From NCBI GenBank assembly GCA_016808115.1, contig JAEQBH010002868.1, positions 124,001 to 188,000 on the forward strand: DNA of 64,000 bases. Direction: 5' to 3'. The notes under the pieces were generated by a model. The model did no database searches. It was not told the origin of the DNA and saw nothing but the letters and a program-made list of their open reading frames with translations. Both the position numbers and the translations under genes were made by a program. The DNA is from Tetrastigma voinierianum. Taxonomy: Eukaryota > Streptophyta > Magnoliopsida > Vitales > Vitaceae. This document shows, in pieces, positions 35,701 to 45,269 of this stretch; the stretch's first letter is position 1; each line of letters begins with the position of its first letter.

Positions 35701-36474
35701 AACATCAATACGCGTTTAAGTACTCAGATAGCTATTAGGTTCCGTAACCTAACGGATATCGAAATAAGTTTATGTCCGATACAAACATAAGTATAAATTT
35801 GTATCCTACTGAGATAAGATCACCGACGTGGTTCAAGTATATGTCCTTCGGGAGATCCGAATAAGTATAAGATCCGAATAAGAATAAGTCTCGCTTATAA
35901 GTGTAAGATCTGATCATTTATAAGCATGCTCCATAGAATGAGTGCTATGAGTATAAGATCCAAATAAGGATAAGTCTGCCATAAGTGTAACCCCGAGTGG
36001 GGCATGGCAGATCGACGTGATAAGTATTAGTCCGTATAAGCCCCAAGTAATCAGATAAGTTCATTATGTGAATGCCCGAATATTCGATACCAAGCATCGC
36101 GTATCCGTATTTGTGTTTCTTTATAAGAAATGTTTCCCACTAAGTGTAAAGCTTAGCATGGGTTTTTAATTCGTGTAGGTATAGGAGAAGACGTCAGCAA
36201 ACATCCGCATACAGCTGGGCCAACACACTTGTAAGGGTTCACTACATGTAGGTTCCGTGCTCTGATTTGTATTTGTAAAAGTACAGTTTTGTATTTGAAA
36301 AAGGGACTCAGTATATGTGTATAGATTTTGATGGGACACCAATTCCTGGTAGTTCTTTTGATTCTCGTTATAAGATGTGGGCATACCACAAAGTTCCTAT
36401 TGCTTTTTTTAAAAAAAAAAACCAGTCAAGAGTCCCAAAGATTCGGGTCTCGTCTCGAAAAATCTGGCGTGACA
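32763..36474 (+). repeat. 3' LTR of the LARD-like element
   Basis: The same order of blocks as the 5' LTR: purine tract at 33,105-33,180 with CCAAGGTATGGAAAC; four TTGTACCGGTACAA-type palindromes at 33,651-33,664, 33,673-33,686, 33,713-33,726 and 33,735-33,748; GACTTCAAGGAGAACAAACC near 33,847; and the GTACC/ATAAGTATAAG array at 34,740-36,070. It ends GGCGTGACA at 36,474. Confidence 0.85.
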
Positions 36475-37120
36475 AGGCACAAGGTACGAACAAGATCCCA
36501 AGAAGGATATCAAGCATCTACCATACCCTAACAAAGAAGAAGAAGGAGGAGGAAGCAAGAATGAATGTCGTGGTCGAGAGAGCCCACCCATTTGAAGATC
36601 AATTGTCAGAATTCATGGGGGACAACAAGAAGCCGGCAACCTCCACGAACAAAGTTTCAGACCGAAGCCTCAAATGCCAATTCTCAAATTTTTTCAAGAC
36701 CACTAATGCTTCTCTCTAAGAACTCCGAGACACGTATAGGCAACCGGCCCTAAACTCCGCAAAATCGACATGAAAGATGCCTTTCATAAAGGACACACTA
36801 AGAAGAATCCAAAAGACCGTATGGTCAGGCAAAATGTGGGGTTGGAAAGACTGGAGAAGAAGACAGAAAAAGATGAAAGCAACCAGGGAGAAGAAGGCCC
36901 AGAAATTGCTGAAACACTGGAAGGGAAAAGAAAGAAGGAACAGCTGTCAGGAGAAGAAGGAAGCAAGAAGAAGAACCAGAACAATCAGCCCAAGAAATTC
37001 CATTTACAGAGGTCGTGATAAATCAAAGATAGAGGAATGGGCTTGCGTGGTTCTAAAGACCTTCGTCGAGATCAAACATGCCTTCATGAAGTGGTTACCG
37101 GGATGCCACTTTATGTGATC
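36475..37120 (+). pseudogene. Athila-like gag, second part (after the nested insertion)
   Basis: From 36,483 the frame continues the gag hinge: GTNKIPRRISS, then HPFEDQLSEFMGDNKK (about 36,586-36,635), comparable to the LEDILxxFM motif that follows the hinge in Athila gag. A lysine/glutamate-rich segment at 36,780-37,000 follows, with KKTEKDESNQGEEG. Frames shift several times. A 134-residue open frame at 36,315-36,719 crosses the LTR border and so is a chimera, not a protein. Nucleocapsid zinc knuckles are not evident; Athila gag often lacks a clear one. Confidence 0.6.
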
Positions 37121-37590
37121 TCAAACACAACGTAAGATGAAGACTACTGGCCAAGAATGCACTGACTAACCATGTCACAACTAGAGGCTACTGGGAAAAG
37201 ACGGCTGATCCAGGAGCTTTACCATTCCTCGCACCATTGGAGAGCCTGAAGTTCCAAAAGCTCTCCGTGACTCGTGCCGCATAAATTTAATGCCTTATTC
37301 CGCTGCCGCTATTAAGTTTGGGGAGATACTCCCACTACCTGCCACCCTCCAAATGGCGTGCATAGAACTCGCAAAACCCGAAGGAATCATAGAAGATGTG
37401 TCAGCTCAAGGTGGGAAAATTCTATTTTCCAACCGACTTCATCATACCGGATATGCAGGAAGATTCACAAGTCCCTCCGTCGGGAAGGCCATTCTTAGCA
37501 ACCGGAGCAGCTCTAATCGACATGGCAAGGGAATTTCACGCCGTATCGAGAAGAGATACCGACTTCAATTTACTCTAAGTTGAAAAATTT
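37020..37590 (+). pseudogene. Athila-like aspartic protease relic
   Basis: Protease of the element. Across two frames I read PGAFTIP-like text (37,212-37,235), INLMPYSAAAIKFGE (37,281-37,327), PEGIIEDVSAQ (37,377-37,410), VGKFYFPTDFIIPDMQEDSQV (about 37,411-37,475) and GRPFLATGAALIDMA (37,480-37,527). These correspond to the flap and the ILGRPFLATGRALID motif of retroviral-type proteases. The catalytic D-(T/S)-G-A site before INLMP reads D-S-C-R (about 37,270-37,281), so the essential glycine is lost. A one-base shift lies near 37,400. Confidence 0.75.
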
Positions 37591-37999
37591 AGATATAGAA
37601 AGGGATGATATTAAGTCAAGAGAAGATGTATATGTCAACAACTCGATTTTTACTATGATTGTAACACCAACTTTCAATCAATGAAAAGAGATGAATTTCC
37701 AAAGAGATCCCTCGAAGGTTTTGATTCATTTTCTCGCACATCAATTTACATTCAATTTAAAAAAGGTGATGAGTCTTCAACAAAATGGGATAAAACAAAG
37801 AGACAAAATGAAGAAAAGGAATTTTATCAAGAAACCAGTTGAAGAAGCGGCTAGTTTTAAAAGAGTTGCCAAGTCATTTAAAGTATACACCGAGCCGCTA
37901 AAGAACAAACTAGCACAATTTCGCCAGACTTAGAGCGAGCGCTGAGAACAAAGTTTACTGAAATTAAGGAAGCATAAAGAGTCTATAGCATGGTCTATC

Positions 38000-38900
38000 A
38001 AGATTTAGTAAAGGTATCGCCCATCAATATGCATGCACAAAAATACTTCGAAGAGAGTAAGACCAATCGGGCCAACATCAAAGGAGATTGAATCCAAATA
38101 TGAAGGAGGTAGTCGCATGAAGTGCCTAAATGGTTAAATGTCGTTTTATATATGCACTTCGATAAATTCAAGCAGCCTACCATGTAGCTCCAAAGAAAGG
38201 TGGATTTACTCAGAATCCGCAATGACGTAAACAACTGATTCCAACAAGAACAAAGGATGTGATGGTAATTATGTATCGGACATGCGGTGCCCCGAACACA
38301 AAGAACCAGAAAGATCATTTTCCCTACCTTCATCATCGATGCTGTGACAAAGCAAAGGTGACATTTTTGTTTTCCGGATGGATATTCAAGCTACAAACTG
38401 CATTGCAATCGTACCCGAGGACCAAGAAAAACTACATTTACATGCCCCTATGATACTCGCTTTCGTAAGGATGCCATTCGCTATGCAACGCCTCGCTACT
38501 TTCCGCAGATGTATGATGTCGATGTTCTCGTGATTTGCCGAGAAGTCTGGAGATTTTTATGGATGACCACAGTTGTACGGGCCCGGGCTGAACAAAGGTC
38601 TCGAGCAACCCGAAACAAGACTTCAAAGATGCAAGGACAAACAACTAGCATTGAATTAGAAAATGCTATTTCATGGTGACAGAAGGTATTGTTTCGTCAT
38701 AAAATTTCGCTAAAGGGTTAGAAGTGACCAACCAAGATTTCATTATCAAAACCTTAGCACCTCCCACAACAAAGAAAAGGTATAAGGAGTTTCTCGGGGG
38801 CATGCCGGATTTTATAGGAGATTCATCAAAGATTTCTCAAGGATAGCCGCATCACTATGCAGACATCGGGAGAAGGACACGGCTTAATTGAAGATTCCCG
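38000..38900 (+). pseudogene. Athila-like reverse transcriptase relic
   Basis: RNA-dependent DNA polymerase of the element, badly scrambled. Readable landmarks in order: LNPNMKEVV near 38,090; a damaged PKKGG stretch near 38,195; IRN..N.LIPTRT near 38,213-38,250; DHFPYLHH near 38,312; PEDQEKTTFTCPYDT-type text near 38,414-38,455 across two frames; RMPF at 38,468-38,479 with TFRRCMMSMFS following; and IFMDD (38,553-38,567), the catalytic Asp pair. RMPF and IFMDD are in different frames. The palm motifs survive, but no continuous frame exceeds 70 residues. Confidence 0.7.
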
Positions 38901-39330
38901 CAAGGTCGCCTTAAAGGCTGAAATCAAGATCATATCGTTCAAGCACCTATCATGGCTGCACCGTATCGGACCGTGGATTCAAGTAATTGTGTGATGACTT
39001 CGCACCAAATGATTGGGCAAAGAAAGGATAAAATATTCGTGAGCCATATACTATGCTAGCGTATCCTTCAATGAAGCACAAGAAAACTATTCACAACTGA
39101 AAAGGAGATGCTAGCCATAGTGTTTGTCATGAGAAATTCAAGCCATACATTCTCGGGATCCCATGTTATAAATTACTGCACCATGCAACCATCAAATATC
39201 TGATGTCAAAAAAGGAAGCTAAGCCAAGACTGATACGGTGGGTGCTACTACTACAAGAGTTTGATCTAGAGATTAAGGATAAAAAAGGATGTGACAATGT
39301 GATAGCTGATCACTTGTCCAGAATAGAAAG
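38901..39330 (+). pseudogene. Athila-like RNase H relic
   Basis: RNase H removes template RNA during reverse transcription. GQRKDKIF (about 39,016), NEAQENYS (about 39,070), TEKEMLAIVF (about 39,096) with its catalytic Glu, and KEAKPRLIRWVLLLQEFDLE (39,212-39,271), then IKDKKGCDNVIADHLSR (39,272-39,322), follow in order. The last two are among the most recognisable Athila/Tat strings and form the best preserved frame of the pol region. Confidence 0.8.
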
Positions 39331-40700
39331 AAATCAAGCAGAAGAGGAGGAGATAAGACTAAGAGAGAATTTCCTGCATGAGCAACTATTTCCACCTGTC
39401 ATTCCAAATGCCATGGTGGCGTCAGAGTATTGTGAATTACTTAGCCAGGGAGGCTTCCTTCGTAATCTAAACCTAACAAATGTAAAAGAAAGCTCAGACT
39501 CCATGCGGTGGTTATATCCGGGATGACCCACTTTTGTTTAAGAGGGGTGCCGGAGCATGATTATAAGAAGATGTGTGCGAGGGTGAACAAAGGTAATTAT
39601 GAATGAATGTCATGCATCACCATACGGGGGCATTTTCCGGGAGAAAGAATAAATTTCAAAAGATACTCCAATCAGGATTTTATCAACGTCAGTGGACTCG
39701 CATCACCGGCCAAATTATGTGATAGATGCCAAAAGATCGAAATATCGCCAGTTATAAATGAAATGCCCCGACGAGGTATACGAGGAAAAATTGGCGTATG
39801 AGGGATAGATTTTATGGGACCCTTTCCACAACTACAAACATGTATATACCGTTAGCAAAGGATTATGTTTCTAAATGGGTGGAAGCCATAGCTTGCCCAA
39901 GAAATGATGTTAATACAGTTGTGAGTTTCCTGCAAAAGAACATATTGAGCAGATTTGGAACACCCAGAACTATCATCAGTGATGGGGGAAGCCACTTTGC
40001 AAACAAAATTTTTGCAAAGCTCATGAGCAGATATGGGATCAAACATATAATGAGCCTAGCTTATCATCCCTACACTAACGGGGCAAGGTAAATTTCCAAA
40101 TGTGGAGATTAAAAAAAGGATCCCGAAAGACCGTAGTTCGTGAAGGATTGGTCTTCCAAACTTGATGATGCACTTCGCCCACGCTGTGGACTCGCATTCA
40201 AAACACCTTATCGATGTCCCCACATAGACCGGTATTCGCAAGCCATGTCACCTCCTCAATTAGAATACAAAGCTATAAAGGGCCATTAAGAAGCCACTTC
40301 GATTCAAATCAAAAGGAAGAGAGATTGCTTCAATTGAATGAACTGAGAAATGAAGCCTATAATAATGCTAAGATCTACAAAGACAAGACAAAGAAATGGC
40401 ATGATCAAAGGATTCTTAGGAAAGAATTCAGAGAAGGGGATCGAAGCATGCGATTTAACTCAGACAAGATTGTTTCCAGGAAAATTGAAATAAAGGTGGA
40501 GTGGACTATATACGCAAAGCCGCTAATTACTTTCGAAAGAATACTCAAGACTGAGCGCCGGGGAGGAATTTAAAGTCAATGGACAGAGATCGGGGCATTA
40601 ATAAAGCAGGGAAGAAAGAAAAGAAGAGCTAAATCGGTTCATATTGAGAGAAAAGAAAATCAAAACAGCAAGTCCAACTAAGGACCCAAAAATTGAGCAA
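39331..40700 (+). pseudogene. Athila-like integrase relic
   Basis: Integrase inserts the DNA copy. The linker EEEIRLRENFLHEQLFPP (39,346-39,399) precedes a degraded HHCC zinc site (YGG.F near 39,622, CDRCQK at 39,720-39,737). The catalytic core has GIDFMGPFP (first Asp at 39,808), DYVSKWVEAIACP across a frame change, and ISDGG (second Asp at 39,981). The position expected for the catalytic Glu reads Lys (AAA at about 40,090) after a one-base shift. The C-terminal part LLQLNELRNEAYNNAKIYKD and KTKKWHDQRI (40,328-40,417) matches the Athila integrase tail. It could not be catalytic as read. Confidence 0.8.
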
Positions 40701-41099
40701 TTCGATGGGAGTAACCCAGAGAGACTTTAATTGCTTACTTTTAGGATCGTGAATATTTTTTTAGAATTCAATTCGATTTTGTTTTCTAGTTTTTATAAAG
40801 GATTAGCATTATGGAAGTTAATAATTTTTACTTAATTAAATCCTTTCGTAAATGTTGCGTATGTGCAAAGGTAAAGGAAGGAGAGAAGGAGACAATTCCA
40901 GATGTTCCAAGAATTACGCGAAGGAGCTTTTTGAAAAAAAAAAAAAGGGTAGAAGCATTCTTTTCCTATACAAATTCCGTGAAAAGTGAATGTAATATAT
41001 GTTTGAATTGTCAGGTGGAATCGGATGAAGGATACTCGAGAATTTTAGAAACCGATAAAGAATGAAAAGCTCTGCTCCTTAAATTTAAGGCAAATGCGT

Positions 41100-41350
41100 G
41101 ACTAGGTCGCGACAAAACTTATGTCGCGATGTAAGCCGATGTCATGGACTTCTTAGTCGTAATTGAATAAGAAAAAAATAGAGGAGCCAATGTCGCGACA
41201 AAACACTTACGTCGATACAAAGATCAATCTTCCAAAAAGAGTGATGTGGTCGCGACATCTTAAATGAAGCATCTTAGGTCGCAGCCAGAGGATGACTTGT
41301 CCTCCGATAGGTTACTGCTGTCGCGACAAACAGTAAGTTGTCGCGACAAA
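41100..41350 (+). repeat. TCGCGA palindrome cluster in the element interior
   Basis: About six TCGCGA sites in GTCGCGACA context, between pol and the third ORF region. The same motif dominates U3 of both LTRs of this element, so the cluster was probably copied from or into the LTR. Confidence 0.8.
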
Positions 41351-41399
41351 AGAAGGAAATTTGCCAGCTGGGCAGTTTTCAATTTTGCCCTAAAATAAT

Positions 41400-43200
41400 G
41401 ACAGCACACAAATTTTCAACCTTACATTGAAGTCGCGGATGCTTTAATTTAAGTGATAATAACAGCCATCAATAATGATTGAATTGCAATCGCGAGAATA
41501 TCCTTTCATTATCATCTCCCTCTGAAGCGAATACAACTTTTCATCTTCGTATTCTCTCTCGATTTTCACCGCAACCCTAGACCGTAACTTCTTTCCATAC
41601 AAAACCCCTCAAATTCTAATGGCCGAACCGGCCAACCCCTTATCCCGAATCCGAATGAAACTCTGAAGAGCACATGCTCAACCGTAAGAGGAGGTTCATC
41701 CTGGAACCCACAAGAGGTCTGGTCTGGGAGCATACAGAGGAGAACAGGCATTCTGAACAACTGGAAGTCCGACCAGTTGCAAGGCAGAAGAAGAGGAAGG
41801 GAAAGGAGAGGCAACAGGAAGAAAAGGAAGACGAGTTCGTTTCGGATTAAGCTTATTCCACCTGGAAAAAGTACTACGCAGGCAAGGGATTTGTCGGGGA
41901 AAGGGGATTTAGTCAGCTCATCTCCCCGTTCAAAGAACTCGATGTGAGCAACGAGGATGGGGGAAATTTTGAAAACATTACAAAACCGGGTGGCGTGAAT
42001 TGTCGTGAATTCTACTCCAATCTTGTTGAAGAAAAAGATAACTCAAGCTGCCGAGGGTCCGTTCCATATGGAGCCGAGAACATAAATGCAATATATGGCA
42101 TGGAGGGCCAAAAGCATGGATCAAAATACAAAATGTTAGCAGGCAGACCTAACATGGAGAAGATAGCCCGGAGGCTGACTGATGGAAAGGTGAAATGGGG
42201 AACAGGTCAAGGTGAAAAGAAGATTACACGTAGAGATCCGATTTATGGGGTTAAGGTGTGGTTTTATTTCTTAGCTTCAATTTTGATTCCCACTAAGAAT
42301 GTATGCACAGTGAGAGAACAAGAAGCAGTTCTCCTCTATGCTATACTGAAGGGCTACAAGGTAAATGCTGGGGCTATAATTGAGAATTCAATAATGAAGT
42401 ATCATGAAGAAAACAGAAGAGGCTTGATTCCACACCCAGTAACCATCACCTGGTTATGTTTAAAGGCTGGTGTGAAAGGAAATTGGGCAGAAGAAGAAGA
42501 GATGCTGAATCCCAATGAACTTAATTGAATAGTGAAGAAACCTAAAAAAGCAAAGGGAGTGTAATGGTAGAAGCATAATTCAGTGGATGAAGAGGAGAAT
42601 GCCAGCAAGAAGAGGACAAACCTGATGATTGAAAATCAAGAAAAACAAATCCCGTAGACATGTTTTAAGGCAATACCCTAGGTTTACATAGGATGTGGAA
42701 GGTATGTCGGAGTCCCATAGATTTCCACCACACCCTTGCCGCCTCCACCGATGAGATGTAGATTTTAGAGAACCTCGCAGAAAGTTCAAGGAGCCTGGCA
42801 AATAATGAGATAATGGAGATGCTGGGGAATTAAGCATGCTAAGAATATGGAAGAAAGAGGGGAGAAATGGAGAACTGGAAGAGCAATTCTAGAGAGGAAA
42901 CATGCGGAGACGTAATTAAAAGAAGAGATCAAGAAGTGGGAGGAGGAACTACAGAGAAAAGAAAAGAAATGTTTGAAGCGCATCTGATGAGAAAGGAAAA
43001 TAAATGGGAAGAAGAAATGTCAAAAAGAGAGGAGCAAATTTGGAAAAGACTCGAGTATAAAGAAGAAAATCTTAAAAGAAATGGAAGAGAGAGATCGAGA
43101 TCCGCCAAGAAGTCAAACCTCACCATGAAGCATTCTACAACAACCAGTTTGATCGAGATTCTCAACTCTTGAAACTTATTAAAGAAAGGATGCAGAACAA
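41400..43200 (+). pseudogene. Third ORF region downstream of pol (putative plant transposon protein domain)
   Basis: Athila elements often carry an extra gene after pol. From about 41,660, frames give a basic linker (RKRKGKERQQEEKEDEF), one TAA at 41,848, then a frame open from 41,851 to 42,528 with AYSTWKKYYAGKGFVGERGF, GGVNCREFYSNLVEE, VPYGAENINAIYG, WFYFLASILIPTKNV and REQEAVLLYAILKGYKVNAG. This order (REFYANL, then W...IPT, then LLYAIL.G) is that of the 'putative plant transposon protein' domain found in gypsy-like extra ORFs. The first in-frame start codon of the open part would be internal, so it is not a true gene start. The segment 42,900-43,170 is strongly coiled-coil (E/K heptad-like). 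No signal peptide or membrane segment is visible, so I do not call it env. Confidence 0.65.
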
Positions 43201-45255
43201 GAAGCAAGGGACAAAGGAGTTATCAAAGGATTTAAGTTCCTTTATATGTCATCGATAAAGGGATCCTCGAAGAAGATCGCGATCGAGATAAAGTGCTAGA
43301 TGATAATGATGATATAGAAGAAAAATCGCAGAAAATATGGACTCGATCAACAACAATCTAGCCACCCCGGGAAGTCATGACTTCAATGGAGAACAACATG
43401 AACAAAACTAGAAATGGTACGTATGAACTCGAATGACAAGGTGGATCTCTGCCAAACGACCAGTTCCTAAGAGAAGATGTAAAAAAGAGAGTGCCAAAAA
43501 GAAAGAAGAGAAGGGAAATGCAATTTCCCGTAATTTGACCACTTTGTTACCCTTGATCCGGATCCCCTTACATTTTTAATTCTAAAACGTAAAAGAAAAA
43601 TACCTTTCCATTGATCCGTGGAATCCTTCCTCATTCCCATCCTTTTGTTCTCACCGCCAGACACTCATATGAATAAAACCGTAAAATTGCTGATGTGTTT
43701 GAATTTAAACTCTGTGTGTTTACTTTCTTTATTTAAGAAGAATAACAAAGAGAATTCTAGCTCAAGAATAAAAATACCGACATATCATAATATGAGCTAC
43801 CGAGGACGACAGATGAAAGGATGAAGCAAAAGTACAATGCAGAATAAGAGCCAAATGACAGGAAATTTAATTGAAGCATAAATTGCGATTTAGTTTGAAT
43901 TTTGCTAATAAGTCCAGGATAAGGAAGGTTATACAATTGAAGGAACAAAATTTTTCTGAAGTTTCAGGGTATTAACAGTGGAGTCAAGGAACCCGTTTGA
44001 AGCCAACATCATTTAAATTCTCATCCACCCGATGTGAGTCAAGAAAAATCCCCGGTTAGTCACAAGACCAACCCAAATTAGAACTTGTTAGATATTGATC
44101 AAGGCGAAATCCTAGGTGATACAACCAACAAAGAAACATGTGCGGCCATCCTTGGAAAGTTTGAGCCATTCTAGCCATCCCTACTTATATGCTGATGCAT
44201 ATACTTTAGTTCCAGAAATTGAGCCAAAACAAGCCTTATTTTCAAAATCAGCCAATAAAGACCCTAACCCATCCTAAGGAATCAATCCTCCAAAGAACCT
44301 GTGATTACCAAAGAATTCAAGGAGAGAGGAAGAAATAAAGTTTGGGGGAGCATAAATTTTTGAGGAACTCAAAGAGAAAATATTGAAAAAGGGAATGAGG
44401 AGAAAAAGATCTACATCGAAAAATACAAGCGCGGGAAAAGAAAGCTCAAGGGAATAGGTTTTGTCTGCGGGCTCGACTCTCAACAATTAAGGTTCTGGGT
44501 GGGTGTTTCAACACCTAGTACCCTAATGCCATCTGGTATGGGAGTTACTAACCCAAAGTTCGCTAAGAGTGTTAGAAAGCCTAAGAAGACAAAACATTGT
44601 ATTATTCCTGAACGGCGATAGAAAAAGAAAAAATAAAAATCCCGCTTTGAATTTCAGAATGAGAAATGGAACATACGCTCAATAGGAAGAAAATCAATGT
44701 GGTATCCCAAACATGAAGTTTAGGGGAGTTTATTCAAGAAACTACAAGGAGAAAAAGGGCAATATGTGAGTGAAAAGGAAAAAGGAGTATTGATAATCTT
44801 AACCTAAAAATCCCATCCATCCTACCCCTTACCCAAGCCTAACATTACAAGCCCAAAAGACCTAATTGATCTTAAAGGTTGTAATAACTTATATTAGTGG
44901 AGATCAATATGAACAACAAGTCTATGGAATTTGGAAAATCAGGAAAAGATCAAAACGGTGAACATCCTCTAAGGGTTAATCGACTAATAAGGAATGAGAA
45001 AGGAAACCAACTTACTTCTTTAAAGGTGATCAATCGACTCATCATTTATAAAACAAATTCAACAATTTCGTTTTGTACACCGATTGAGTAGAAACTAATC
45101 TCGATCCGCCTTGAAGTCGAATACGTAAAAGAATGCAATTTCTAGTCTTTCAATTAAATTGGTTGTAATCGCAAAATAGAACGTAAAATGTCCTTCTTTT
45201 GCTTGAGGGACAAACAAATCTTTTTTCTTTCTTTGCTCGTGACAAGCAAAATTTT
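43201..45255 (+). other. 3' untranslated region of the Athila-like element
   Basis: No domain recognised. Three polypurine-like strings occur before the real one: AAAGTTTGGGGGAGC near 44,337, GAAGTTTAGGGGAGT near 44,715, and the true tract at 45,256. Remaining frames are short and without motif. Confidence 0.55.
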
Positions 45256-45269
45256 AAGTTTGGGGAGTT
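45256..45269 (+). other. Polypurine tract of the Athila-like element
   Basis: AAGTTTGGGGAGTT abuts the 3' LTR start TGATGAGC. It primes plus-strand synthesis. Confidence 0.8.

Larger units (their letters stand above)
28838..36474 (+). mobile_element. Family T element with giant LTRs and a 299-bp interior (LARD-like)
   Basis: Two direct repeats of 3,626 bp (28,838-32,463) and 3,712 bp (32,763-36,474) both start TGTAACACCCCGAAATATAC and end (G)GCGTGACA. The interior, 32,464-32,762, has an intact primer site TTGGTATCAGAGC and a polypurine tract but no room for any gag or pol. It must have been mobilised by enzymes of an autonomous relative, if it moved in this form. It is inserted in the gag of the Athila-like element with a probable CACAA duplication. 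The interior ends match those of Tekay/Del-type chromoviruses. Confidence 0.85.

Noticed and set aside
36315..36719. 134-residue plus-strand frame
   Set aside because: It crosses the LTR end at 36,474 into gag, so it joins two unrelated sequences by chance.
41941..41946. Frame beginning DVSNEDGG taken as a gene start
   Set aside because: The same frame is open and family-like back to 41,851 and, past one TAA, further upstream. The codon there is GTG, not ATG.
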